From Amorphus coralli DSM 19760 (GTDB lineage Bacteria; Pseudomonadota; Alphaproteobacteria; Rhizobiales; Amorphaceae), in contig NZ_KB894575.1 in the NCBI RefSeq assembly GCF_000374525.1, forward strand, positions 1 through 64,000: 64,000 nucleotides of DNA, given 5' to 3'. Positions 42,346-52,680 of this stretch are shown here, in pieces. Position 1 is the stretch's first letter. Every line of letters begins with the position of its first letter. Both the position numbers and the translations under genes were made by a program. Below the pieces are notes generated by a model. That model ran no database searches and had not been told where the DNA came from. It saw only the letters and a program-made list of their open reading frames with translations.

Positions 42346-43338
42346 TCACGCGCCGCGCGTTTCCGGCGGCGCCATGAAGTCCGGCGCCAGCGGCTCGGGC
42401 ACCGTTTCGGACAGGATCCGGTCGATCTCGGTCTTCGTCTCCTCGTCCAGGCTCCAGCCATCGACGTCGGCAATCGGATCGAGCTGGTCCGGTCGCCGCG
42501 CGCCCCACAGCGCGATCGTCGGCCCCTGGTCCAGCACCCAGCGCACGGCAAGCGACAGGACCGACTTGCCGAAGCGCTCGCGGGCCAGCGCGTCGAGCCG
42601 GTCGACGGCATCGAGATAGGCCTCGACGCGCCCCGGCTGGAACTTGGGATCCGACTGACGCAGATCGTCGCCCTCGAAGACGCGCTGCTTCGACACCTTG
42701 CCGGACAGGAGACCCCGGCACAGCGCCCCGTACGTCAGGAGCGTCAGGCCGGTGGACGCCGCATAGGGCAGCACGTCCGCTTCCATCTCGCGCTCGAAGA
42801 GGTTGTAGGGCGGCTGCACGGTGTCGAGCCGCGCCGCTTTGCGGAAGGCGTCCATCTGGTCCGGCGAGAAGTTGGAGACACCGATCGCGCGGATCTTGCC
42901 CTCGGCGCGGAAGGCTTCCAGCGTCTCGGCCGTTTCCTCGAAGGGCGTTTCCAGGTCCGGCCAGTGGATCTGGTAGAGGTCGATCACATCGGTCCGGAGC
43001 CGCCGCAGCGAGTCTTCCAGTTCGGACCGCAGACGCCCGGGACGGGAATCGCACACCACGCCATCCCCGGACCAGTCCAGACCGGCCTTGGTCGCGATGA
43101 CAACGCGGTCCCGCAGACCGCTCTCCGCGAGCGCCTTGCCGACGATCTCTTCGGAGGTGCCGAACCCGTAGATGGGCGCGGTATCGATGAGGGTGACGCC
43201 GCGCTCGATGGCGCCGCGGATCGTGGCAATCGACCGTGCCTCGTCGGTACCACCCCATTGCCAGCCGCCGATGGCCCAGGTTCCGAGGCCGATGCGCGAG
43301 GCGGACAGGCCGGACCGGCCGATCTCGATCGTTTCCAT
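42346..43338 (-). CDS. Aldo/keto reductase
   Basis: A 330-residue NAD(P)H-dependent oxidoreductase with a TIM-barrel fold. The catalytic tetrad is in place: Asp in LIDTAPIYG with its Tyr, Lys in IATKAGLDW, and His in LYQIHWPDLETPF. The N-terminus IGLGTWAIGGWQWGG and the late GVSNFSPDQM block are typical of the AKR11-13/YajO-like group. The start is the ATG at 43338. It is a single gene, next to a Crp/Fnr regulator gene on the same strand. The substrate is unknown. Confidence 0.9.
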   Translation of the reverse strand: METIEIGRSGLSASRIGLGTWAIGGWQWGGTDEARSIATIRGAIERGVTLIDTAPIYGFGTSEEIVGKALAESGLRDRVVIATKAGLDWSGDGVVCDSRPGRLRSELEDSLRRLRTDVIDLYQIHWPDLETPFEETAETLEAFRAEGKIRAIGVSNFSPDQMDAFRKAARLDTVQPPYNLFEREMEADVLPYAASTGLTLLTYGALCRGLLSGKVSKQRVFEGDDLRQSDPKFQPGRVEAYLDAVDRLDALARERFGKSVLSLAVRWVLDQGPTIALWGARRPDQLDPIADVDGWSLDEETKTEIDRILSETVPEPLAPDFMAPPETRGA

Positions 43339-43459
43339 GGATGTGCTCCGCACGTCTGAATGGGTGTTTGGTCCGTCCGTCACCGGTCGGGCCTTGCTTG
43401 GTGGCCCTCACTTGGGGACGGCGTGCGGTGATAAAAGGTGTCCGCTGGAATCGCGGCGC

Positions 43460-44245
43460 CTACCCTGTCCGGCCAGTGCGAATGCCGTCGGTGCCACGCT
43501 CGCCGGAAAGCGGCGGGGCGCTCTTCGGGAAGCCGCCCTGCAGGTAGCGCCCCTCGAACTGGCCCGCCTCGGCCAGCCCGGACCAGTTCTGGATGGTCAG
43601 GACGCCGGCAGCGAGGCGGATGAGCCCCTCGCCCCGCAAGGCCTGGATGGACCGGTTGACGTGGACCACCGACAGGCCGGTGGCGTCGGCGATTTCCGTC
43701 TGGGTCATCGGCCAGGCGACGCTGTCGCCGTCGACGAGATCGACCAGCTTGTGGCGGGCGTAGAACTCGCACATGACATGGGCGATGCGCTGATACGCGC
43801 TGCGCCGCCCGAGATTCACGATCCATTCGCGGAAGACCGCGGCCTCGAACAGCGATTCCTTCCAGACGGCGCGGCTGACGCGCGGCGAGTCGTTGCTGAT
43901 CTGGATCAGCGTCTCGTGCGGAATCATGGCGACAGTCGACGGCGCGATGGTGCCGACCGAATGGTCCATGACCTCAAGCAGCAGGCTTTGAATGTCGAAG
44001 ATGTCGCCGGGGACGATGAAGGCGGTGATCTGGCGCTTGCCGTCGGCGGTCATGGCGTAGCGGCAGGCCAGGCCGGACAGCAGCAGGCTGCACTCGCGCG
44101 CCCGGTCGCCTTCCCGCACAACATCCTGGCGCGGGCCAAGATGAACCGTGCGGGTGTAGAGGGAGGTGAGAAGACGCTGCTCCTCCTCCGAGAACGGCTC
44201 GAGCGCGCGCAACTTGCGCAGCATCGGGTTCTCGCCAACGAGCAT
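43460..44245 (-). CDS. Crp/Fnr family transcriptional regulator
   Basis: A 261-residue regulator with an N-terminal cyclic-nucleotide-binding-type beta-barrel (about 15-140; RQITAFIVPGDIFDIQSLLLE) and a C-terminal winged helix-turn-helix (about 145-225; MTQTEIADATGLSVVHVNRSIQALRGEGLI). It lacks the N-terminal cysteine cluster of oxygen-sensing FNR, so it is not a classical FNR. Its signal is unknown. The final 35 residues are not conserved. The ATG at 44245 has a GGGGGAG site; a longer upstream frame lacks support. It precedes the aldo/keto reductase gene by about 120 bases. Confidence 0.85.
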   Translation of the reverse strand: MLVGENPMLRKLRALEPFSEEEQRLLTSLYTRTVHLGPRQDVVREGDRARECSLLLSGLACRYAMTADGKRQITAFIVPGDIFDIQSLLLEVMDHSVGTIAPSTVAMIPHETLIQISNDSPRVSRAVWKESLFEAAVFREWIVNLGRRSAYQRIAHVMCEFYARHKLVDLVDGDSVAWPMTQTEIADATGLSVVHVNRSIQALRGEGLIRLAAGVLTIQNWSGLAEAGQFEGRYLQGGFPKSAPPLSGERGTDGIRTGRTG

Positions 44246-44471
44246 GGATTCCGCGTCTCCCCCTTGAAGAGCCTGGCCGAGCCCATCGCCGACGTGACCG
44301 CGCGGTCTCATCGGCCAATTTCGGCTCACCAGACCGACGCCGTCGCCCCGACCCGCGTCTGCCCGACCAGTCCAGACTGGATAAGGTGCAAGTCTAGGCG
44401 GTCGCTCACCGCCGAACATTAACTTAGGTTATCACAGTCGGGGACGCCACACGCCGCAGGGCGCCGAGACT

Positions 44472-44825
44472 TCAGTTGCGGTGCTGCAGGATGTTGAGAA
44501 GCCGGCCCAGCGGATCGCGGACAAACAGCCGGCGCACGCCCCAGGGCTCGTCCACGGGGCCGTATTCAGGCACCAGACCCGCTGCATCGAGGCGCGCGAT
44601 CAGCTGATCGAGGTCGTCGACCTCGATGGAGAGGTCGGGAACCGGCGTGCCCGATCCACCCTCCGACATGAGGCTGAGCTGGACACGCGCCGTGGCGTCT
44701 GACTCGCAGGTAACAATGAAGCCCATGTCCATCAGGACATCGAGGCCCAGCAGATCGCGGTAGAAGGCCACTGCGGCCTGCGGATCGGTCGCCTCCAGGT
44801 TCGCCACGATCCGCTTGACCTTCAT
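44472..44825 (-). CDS. VOC (glyoxalase/bleomycin resistance) family protein
   Basis: A 117-residue protein of the vicinal oxygen chelate fold with two beta-alpha-beta-beta-beta modules. Visible pieces are ATDPQAAVAFYRDLLGLDV (about 12-30), DLSIEVDDLDQLIARLDAAG (about 65-84) and VRRLFVRDPLGRLLNILQH (about 97-115). Metal-ligand positions cannot be assigned securely. It follows the diguanylate cyclase gene by nine bases and may be co-transcribed. Specific activity unknown. Confidence 0.85.
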   Translation of the reverse strand: MKVKRIVANLEATDPQAAVAFYRDLLGLDVLMDMGFIVTCESDATARVQLSLMSEGGSGTPVPDLSIEVDDLDQLIARLDAAGLVPEYGPVDEPWGVRRLFVRDPLGRLLNILQHRN

Positions 44826-44834
44826 CGCCTGCCC

Positions 44835-45854
44835 TCAGCGCTGCCGCACCCCGGCTGCACGGTCCGCCGTTTCCGGGTAGGTGGCCGCGACCCGGTTCCG
44901 CCCCTCGCGCTTTGCCCGGTAAAGGGCAACGTCCGCCGCGAAGATGAGGCTCTGGGGGATCGGGACCGCCTCCTCGCTGTCGGCCTTCGCCGTTGCGACG
45001 CCGAAACTCACGGTAACATATGCCTGGCCCGACCGGCACTTCCCCTTCGGCATCTTCAGCGCCTCGACCTTGGTGCGGACCGTGTCGGCCACCTCGCACG
45101 CGGTGTCCAGGTCCGCCTCGGGCAGCACGATCGCCAGTTCCTCGCCGCCATAGCGGGCCGCGACGGCCCCAGGCATCCGCCGGGCGACCGAACCGAACAC
45201 GCCCGCCACCGCGCGCAGGCAATCGTCGCCGGCCTGGTGGCCGAAGCTGTCGTTGAAGCTCTTGAAGTGGTCGATATCGCCGATGATCAGGGACATCTGG
45301 TCGCTGTTCGACCAGCAACCCGTCAGCGCATCGTCCAGGGCACGCCGGTTCGCAAGCCCGGTCAAAGCGTCGGTGGAGGCCAGGGTGGCGAGCTCCATCT
45401 CCAGCTTCTTGCGCGCGGTGATGTCGCGCATGGTCACCACCACGCCCTGCAGGAAATCGCCGGATTGCGGATCGCGGATACGGACTGCGCGGCATTCGAC
45501 CCAGACAAAGGCACCATCGGTGCGCCGCACCCGCAGCGTGAAGGTGAACGGTCCCGGCTCGCCGACGACGGCACGGCGGACGACATCCTCGACGATGGGG
45601 ACGTCCGCCGTGTGCGCGATCTCGATCGGCTGGCGATCGATCAGGTCGTCCGGCTGCCAGCCGAGCAGTGCGGTCACCGCGTTGGAGACATAGCGGATCG
45701 TGTAATCGGGGTGGAGCAGCCAGAGCACGTCCGTGGAATAGTCCACGAGGACGCGATGAATGTCGGCGTCCCGGATCGACAGGGATTCCGAGATCCCGGT
45801 GGCAAAGTAGCCGCCGCTATCGTCGCCGGACATCGCGAATGTCTCTTGTCTCAC
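44835..45854 (-). CDS. PAS-domain diguanylate cyclase
   Basis: A 339-residue cytoplasmic signalling protein. A PAS domain (about 30-125) with PAC extension (about 125-150) is followed by a GGDEF domain (about 158-325). The active site reads RYGGEELAIVL (234-244), so cyclic di-GMP synthesis is expected. The inhibitory RxxD site that normally lies five residues upstream is absent (RMPG), so product inhibition may be weak. The start used is GTG at 45854 because of the GCGAGGG site; an ATG at 45833 is the alternative. No phosphodiesterase domain is present. Confidence 0.88.
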   Translation of the reverse strand: MRQETFAMSGDDSGGYFATGISESLSIRDADIHRVLVDYSTDVLWLLHPDYTIRYVSNAVTALLGWQPDDLIDRQPIEIAHTADVPIVEDVVRRAVVGEPGPFTFTLRVRRTDGAFVWVECRAVRIRDPQSGDFLQGVVVTMRDITARKKLEMELATLASTDALTGLANRRALDDALTGCWSNSDQMSLIIGDIDHFKSFNDSFGHQAGDDCLRAVAGVFGSVARRMPGAVAARYGGEELAIVLPEADLDTACEVADTVRTKVEALKMPKGKCRSGQAYVTVSFGVATAKADSEEAVPIPQSLIFAADVALYRAKREGRNRVAATYPETADRAAGVRQR

Positions 45855-45963
45855 TGTTCCCTCGCAATTCTCCTCGGATCACACGACCTATAGAAACCGT
45901 AGCCTGCGCCAAGCTGTGCTCCGGAGGGGAGCCGGCACCACCGACCCGGGGGAGGAAATGCCA

Positions 45964-46824
45964 ATGGACGCCATCGACATCGGACCGGCCCGCGATGACG
46001 CGTTCGCCTGTGCGGTGGACTGGGCCGCGGCGGAGGGCTGGAACCCCGGCCTCGACGACCTCGCGGCCTTCCGGGCGGCCGACCCGGACGGGTTGATCCT
46101 CGGCCGGGTCGGGGGACGCCCGGTCGCGTCGATCTCGGCGGTGCGCTACGGCGAGCGCTTCGGCTTCCTGGGCTTTTATATCGTGGTGCCCGAGGCGTGG
46201 GGCGCAGGCCATGGGCTTGCCGTCTGGCAGGCTGCCATGGCGCGATTCGGCGACCGGATCGTGGGCCTCGACGGCGTGGTGGCGCAGCAGGACAATTAAC
46301 GAAAGAGCGGCTTCGTTCTCGCCGGCCGCAACATCCGCTTCACCGGACCGGCGCCGAGAGCGCCGGCGCAGGCCGGCATGGCCGTCACCCGCCCCTTGGA
46401 GCCCGACGATTTGCCGGCCGTGATGGCCTACGACCGTCCGTTCTTCCCCGATGACCGCCAGGGGTTCATGCGGGTATGGGTGGCGCCGCGCGCCGGCACG
46501 GCCCGGCAGACACATGTCGCAGAAGCAGACGGATCGCTCACCGGGTTCGGCGTCATCCGCGCCTGCCGGACCGGCCACAAGATCGGACCGCTGTTCGCCG
46601 ACGATGCGCGAACCGCCGAGGCGTTGTTCGTCTCGCTCGCGGCCACGGCGGCGCCCGGCGAACCGGTCAGCCTCGACGTGCCGGAAACGAACCGGGAGGC
46701 GACCGCGCTCGCCGGACGCTTCGGGCTGACGCCCTCGTTCGAGACGGCCCGCATGTACCGCGGCCCCGCGCCCGACCTGCCCACGGGCCGATCCTTCGGG
46801 GTCACCACCTTCGAGCTTGGCTAA
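45964..46824 (+). pseudogene. GNAT acetyltransferase interrupted by one in-frame stop
   Basis: A GNAT-family acetyltransferase with an added C-terminal domain, expected length about 286 residues. Reading frame +1 from the ATG at 45964 runs through AVDWAAAEGWNPGLDDLAAFRAADPDG and FLGFYIVVPEAWGAGHGLAVW to GLDGVVAQQDN, where TAA at 46297-46299 stops it. The same frame continues directly with RKSGFVLAGRNIRFTG and the second domain to the TAA/TAG-type stop ending at 46824. Relatives read QQDNYRKSGF here, so TAC or TAT (Tyr) became TAA. No base is gained or lost. The ATG at 46378 could restart the second half as a 148-residue protein. A nonsense mutation, a sequence error, or readthrough are the three options. 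Confidence 0.8.
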
Positions 46825-47096
46825 TGCCGGGTGCGGCCACCCGTGGCCGCGCGGCAACAGTCGCCGGAATCCGGAATTGCGGGGGATGCATTCCCCGAAC
46901 GTCTGACGTATGTCCACCCTGCTTCGTTGGAACGGCAAACCAGACAGCCTCCGACGTCATACCCAACCGGAGATCGAGATGATCCGACGCGTCACGCCCA
47001 TTTTCTGACGCGCCCTGCCTGCTCCCGGCCTCCGGCCGCAGAGCTCCGCATCGGCGCGAACCTTTTCCAAGTCGCAGCCATGCCCGGAGCTCAGCC

Positions 47097-48947
<1,851 letters not shown>

Positions 48948-48966
48948 ACCTGCACGACAGGCTCCG

Positions 48967-49428
48967 TCAGGCCGGTGGGAAACCGCCGGTCTGACGGAGC
49001 GCCTCGCCGACGACCAGCGCCACGGATACGGCCAGGTTGAGGGACCGCACACCGTCCACCATGGGAATTCGGATGCGCGCGTCTGCCGCGGCGTGAACGA
49101 TTTCCGGCGCCCCCGACGATTCCCGGCCGAACAGGAGGATGTCGTCTGGCGCGAACCCGAACCCGGCGTGCGTCTGCGACGCGCGGGTGGTGGACAGCAC
49201 CAGCCGGCCCGGCCGTTCGGCCCTCTCCGCCATGAAGGCCTCCCACGAGGCGTGCCGGACCAGCGCCGCCTTTTCCAGATAATCGAGCCCCGCTCGCCTG
49301 AATGCGGCATCCGTCAGCGAGAAGCCCGCCGGGCCGATCACGTCGACGGAGAGCCCGAAACAGGCCGCCATTCTGAGAATCGTTCCGGTATTCTGGGGAA
49401 TGTCCGGCTGATAGAGCGCAATCCGCAC
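48967..49428 (-). CDS. trmL: tRNA (cytidine/uridine-34-2'-O)-methyltransferase TrmL
   Basis: A 153-residue SPOUT methyltransferase that modifies the wobble base of certain leucine tRNAs with SAM. Typical blocks are RIALYQPDIPQNTGTILR (2-19), VDVIGPAGFSL (about 29-39), DDILLFGRESSGAPE (about 94-108) and RIPMVDGVRSLNLAVSVALV (about 118-137). Length is exactly that of the family. The start is a GTG at 49428 with a GGAAAG site; a longer frame reaching 49569 has no family support. Divergent from petA across 285 bases that hold a perfect palindrome. Confidence 0.94.
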   Translation of the reverse strand: MRIALYQPDIPQNTGTILRMAACFGLSVDVIGPAGFSLTDAAFRRAGLDYLEKAALVRHASWEAFMAERAERPGRLVLSTTRASQTHAGFGFAPDDILLFGRESSGAPEIVHAAADARIRIPMVDGVRSLNLAVSVALVVGEALRQTGGFPPA

Positions 49429-49501
49429 CGTCTGTCTTTCCGTCACCTGGGGTGAGCTTGGGCCGGACGGAACGGGGAAAAATCCAATACAGCGCGCATG
49501 A

Positions 49502-49518
49502 TGTCGCCATTTGCGACA
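49502..49518. promoter_or_regulatory. Palindrome in the trmL/petA divergent region
   Basis: TGTCGC-CATTT-GCGACA is a perfect 6-bp inverted repeat, about 195 bases upstream of petA and about 75 upstream of trmL. The arms contain GCGAC, which fits the GCGNC half-sites reported for PrrA/RegA. Orientation and spacing rules vary, so regulator assignment is tentative. Confidence 0.4.
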
Positions 49519-49713
49519 AACCGTCCAAAGCCCCTGCTCGCCACTGGACAACCGCATGAAGGGGTGCAAAAACGCAAGCGGTTCTAAAAGAGCCGATCGC
49601 GTGCGGTGAGCTGCGGTGTCCTCAATGGCTGTCGATGGGACACCCGGGGTCTTTCAAGGTCCGCCCCGCACGCGGCGAAACAAGATCATCATCGGCATCG
49701 AGAGGAGCCGACC

Positions 49714-50274
49714 TTGGCGAGCATGGATTCGTCGGAACCGACACGTCGCGACTTTATGTACCTGGCGACAGGCGCCTTTGGTGCAGTCGGAGTCGCGGCT
49801 GTTGCGTGGCCGTTCATTGACCAGATGAACCCGGACGCCGCCGCCCTCGCGCTGGCCACCACCGAGGTGGACGTGTCGTCGATGGCGCCGGGTCAGTCGA
49901 TCACCGTGAGCTGGCGCGGCAAGCCGGTCTTCATCCGGTACCGGACCGAGAAGGAAATCACCGAGGCGAAGGACGTTCCCCTCGGCGACCTCAAGGATCC
50001 GATCGCGCGCAACGAGAACCTTCCCTCCGACGCGCCCGCGACCGACGCGAACCGCGCGGCCGAGGGCAAGGAGCCGTGGCTCGTGATGGTCGGCATCTGC
50101 ACCCATCTGGGTTGCGTCCCCATCGGCGAGGCGGGTGAGTACGACGGCTGGTTCTGCCCCTGTCACGGCTCGTCCTACGACACCGCCGGCCGCATCCGCA
50201 AAGGTCCCGCTCCGGAGAACCTGCTGGTGCCCACCTACGCATTCACCGCCGATACCGTCATCCGGATCGGCTGA
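49714..50274 (+). CDS. petA: Ubiquinol-cytochrome c reductase, Rieske iron-sulfur subunit
   Basis: The Fe-S subunit of cytochrome bc1, which takes the first electron from ubiquinol. The 186-residue protein has a Tat-dependent anchor: TRRDFMYLATGAFGAVGVAAVAWPF (about 9-33). The 2Fe-2S site is made of CTHLGC (about 129-134) and CPCHGSSYD (about 147-155). The start is read as TTG at 49714, because AGGAG lies at the right distance; an ATG at 49723 is 15 bases from that site, and homologues have a similar short lead. petB follows after 21 bases. Transcription is divergent from trmL. Confidence 0.95.
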   Translation: MASMDSSEPTRRDFMYLATGAFGAVGVAAVAWPFIDQMNPDAAALALATTEVDVSSMAPGQSITVSWRGKPVFIRYRTEKEITEAKDVPLGDLKDPIARNENLPSDAPATDANRAAEGKEPWLVMVGICTHLGCVPIGEAGEYDGWFCPCHGSSYDTAGRIRKGPAPENLLVPTYAFTADTVIRIG

Positions 50275-50295
50275 CGGCGGGAAGGAACGGTATCG

Positions 50296-51573
50296 ATGTC
50301 CGGACACTCGACCTATCAGCCCCAGGGCAAGCTCGCGAAGTGGATTGATTCGCGCCTGCCTATCCTGACCCTCATGAACGCGCAGGCGATCGACTTCCCG
50401 ACGCCGCGCAACCTGAACTACTTCTGGACCTTCGGCGCCATCCTCATGATGATGCTGGTGGTGCAGATCATCACCGGCATCGTGCTGGCGATGCACTACA
50501 CGGCCAACACCGAGCTCGCCTTCGCGTCGGTCGAGAAGATCATGCGCGACGTGAACTTCGGCTGGCTGCTGCGCTACATGCACGCCAACGGCGCGTCGAT
50601 GTTCTTCATCGCCGTCTACATCCACATCTTCCGCGGTCTCTACTACGGCTCCTACAAGGCGCCGCGCGAGATCCTCTGGATGCTGGGCGTGGTGATCTTC
50701 CTCCTCATGATGGCCACCGCCTTCATGGGTTACGTGCTGCCCTGGGGCCAGATGTCCTTCTGGGGCGCCACCGTGATCACCAACCTGTTCTCGGCAATCC
50801 CGCTGGTGGGCGAGAGCATCGTGCAGTGGCTGTGGGGCGGCTTCTCCGTCGCCAACCCGACGCTGAACCGCTTCTTCGCGCTGCACTACCTGCTGCCGTT
50901 CATGATCGTCGGCGTGGTGATCCTGCACATCTGGGCGCTCCACGTTCCCGGCAACAACAACCCGACCGGCGTGTCGGTGAAGTCGGGGCAGGACACGGTT
51001 CCGTTCCACCCGTACATCACCGTCAAGGACATGTTCGCGATGGTGGTGTTCCTCCTGTTCTTCGGGTGGTTCCTCTTCTACATCCCGAACTACATGGGTC
51101 ACGCGGACAACTACATCCCGGCCGACCCGCTGGTGACGCCGGCGCACATCGTCCCGGAATGGTACTTCCTGCCGTTCTACGCGATCCTGCGCGCCGTGCC
51201 GTCCAAGCTCGGCGGCGTGATCGCCATGTTCGGCGCCATCGCCATCCTGTTCTTCCTGCCCTGGCTGGACACCTCGAAGGTCCGCTCCGGCGCCTTCCGG
51301 CCGCTGTTCCGCCAGTTCTTCTGGGTCTTCGCCATCGTGTGCGTCTTCCTGGGATGGCTCGGAGCGCAGCCGGCGGAAGGCATCTACGTGGTGCTGGCCC
51401 GGATCGCGATGGCCTACTACTTCGCCTACTTCATCATCATCCTGCCGGTGCTCGGCCTCGTCGAGCGCACCAAGCCGCTTCCCGCCTCGATCACCGAATC
51501 GGTGCTCGGGAAGAAGTCGGGCGGCGGCGCCCAGCCGGCCGGATCGACGGCCGCACCGCAGGACAAGGGGTGA
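50296..51573 (+). CDS. petB: Cytochrome b subunit of the bc1 complex
   Basis: The 425-residue membrane core of complex III, with two b hemes and the two quinone sites. Eight helices are expected. Heme ligands are in [22 protein letters not shown] (about 94-115) and [20 protein letters not shown] (about 194-213). The Qo site motif PEWY is at about 283-286 in [14 protein letters not shown]. The polar tail rich in Gly/Ala (about 400-425) is not conserved. It lies between petA (21 bases upstream) and petC (seven bases downstream) in a clear operon. Confidence 0.97.
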   Translation: MSGHSTYQPQGKLAKWIDSRLPILTLMNAQAIDFPTPRNLNYFWTFGAILMMMLVVQIITGIVLAMHYTANTELAFASVEKIMRDVNFGWLLRYMHANGASMFFIAVYIHIFRGLYYGSYKAPREILWMLGVVIFLLMMATAFMGYVLPWGQMSFWGATVITNLFSAIPLVGESIVQWLWGGFSVANPTLNRFFALHYLLPFMIVGVVILHIWALHVPGNNNPTGVSVKSGQDTVPFHPYITVKDMFAMVVFLLFFGWFLFYIPNYMGHADNYIPADPLVTPAHIVPEWYFLPFYAILRAVPSKLGGVIAMFGAIAILFFLPWLDTSKVRSGAFRPLFRQFFWVFAIVCVFLGWLGAQPAEGIYVVLARIAMAYYFAYFIIILPVLGLVERTKPLPASITESVLGKKSGGGAQPAGSTAAPQDKG

Positions 51574-51580
51574 GCCGGGA

Positions 51581-52453
51581 ATGCTTGTGACACGGAAGAA
51601 ACCGATGATCGTTCGGCTCAGCCTGGCGCTTGCTGCCGGCCTCGCCGGCGCCCTGATGATGGGCGCCGGGACACCGGCCACCGCCGCCGGTGGCGAAGCT
51701 CCGCACATTCCGCGCGAGGACTGGAGCTTCTCCGGCCCGTTCGGCAGCTACGACCCGGGCCAGCTGCAGCGCGGCTTCAAGGTCTACCAGCAGGTCTGCG
51801 CCGCCTGTCACTCCCTGGAGTTCGTGGCGATCCGCACCCTGGCCTCGCCGAGCGGTCCGTACTTCTCGGACGCCGCGGTGAAGGTGATCGCGTCGGAGTA
51901 CACCGTCGAGGACGGTCCGGACGACAGCGGCGAGATGTTCGAGCGGGAAGCGCGTCCGTCCGACCACTTCCCCGCGCCCTTCCCGAACCAGCAGGCGGCC
52001 CGTGCGGCCAATGGCGGCGCTTACCCGCCGGACCTGTCGCTGATCGCGAAGGCGCGTGCCGCCCATGCCGGCTTCCCGACCTTCGTGTTCGATGCGCTGA
52101 CCCAGTACCAGGAAGCGGGCCCGGACTATCTCCACGCGCTCCTCACCCACTACGAGGAGCCGCCGGAGGACGTCACCCTGGCGCCGGGCATGTACTACAA
52201 CACCGCCTTCCTCTCCGGTAACCAGATCGCGATGCCGCCGCCGCTCTCCGACGGGCTCGTCGAGTACAGCGACGGCGCCCCGGAGACCGTCGACCAGTAC
52301 TCGCGCGACGTGTCCGCCTTCCTGATGTGGGCAGCGGAGCCGAAGCTGGAGGCACGCAAGCAGACGGGCATGCGGGTCATGCTCTTCCTGCTGGTCTTCG
52401 CCGGTCTGCTCTACTTCACGAAGCGCAAGATCTGGAGCAACGTCGAGCATTAG
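51581..52453 (+). CDS. petC: Cytochrome c1 subunit of the bc1 complex
   Basis: The 290-residue c1 subunit that passes electrons from the Rieske protein to cytochrome c. A signal peptide (about 9-35, ending TPATAAGG) precedes the heme domain. The heme site is CAACH (about 68-72), and the sixth-ligand Met is probably in NQIAMPPPLSDG (about 214-225). A C-terminal anchor GMRVMLFLLVFAGLLYFTKR covers about 264-283. Start is the ATG at 51581; a second ATG at 51605 is possible. A strong terminator lies 29 bases past the stop, closing petABC. Confidence 0.96.
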   Translation: MLVTRKKPMIVRLSLALAAGLAGALMMGAGTPATAAGGEAPHIPREDWSFSGPFGSYDPGQLQRGFKVYQQVCAACHSLEFVAIRTLASPSGPYFSDAAVKVIASEYTVEDGPDDSGEMFEREARPSDHFPAPFPNQQAARAANGGAYPPDLSLIAKARAAHAGFPTFVFDALTQYQEAGPDYLHALLTHYEEPPEDVTLAPGMYYNTAFLSGNQIAMPPPLSDGLVEYSDGAPETVDQYSRDVSAFLMWAAEPKLEARKQTGMRVMLFLLVFAGLLYFTKRKIWSNVEH

Positions 52454-52482
52454 GCCCGGCAACGCACCACCCGAAACTGCCG

Positions 52483-52516
52483 AACGCGCCCGGAGCACTC
52501 CGGGCGCGTTTTTTGT
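52483..52516 (+). terminator. Rho-independent terminator of petABC
   Basis: AACGCGCCCGG (52483-52493) pairs with CCGGGCGCGTT (52500-52510) around a 6-base loop, followed by a run of T (52509-52514). Confidence 0.88.
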
Positions 52517-52561
52517 TGGCCACGGGTCGGGCGGCAGGCTCAAAAAGATGCAGAAAAATGC

Positions 52562-52575
52562 AAATGCATGCATTT
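52562..52575. promoter_or_regulatory. Palindrome upstream of the TRAP operon
   Basis: AAATGCATGCATTT is a perfect 14-base palindrome, and two further ATGCA copies precede it (from about 52546). It lies in an A+T-rich patch about 105 bases upstream of dctP, with a TATAAC -10-like box at 52607-52612. It is a candidate operator for the transporter. Confidence 0.45.
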
Positions 52576-52680
52576 CCCTCGAAACAGATCAATTCTAAGA
52601 TGGAATTATAACGCCACATCGGATCCCGCCCGCCGCGTGCCGGCAGAAGAGCGGGACCGACACGCCACGGGAGGACCCCT

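Noticed and set aside
46378-46824. Independent 148-residue acetyltransferase gene
   Set aside because: It is the same frame as the upstream half after a single stop codon and matches the second domain of one protein, so I treat it as part of a broken gene.
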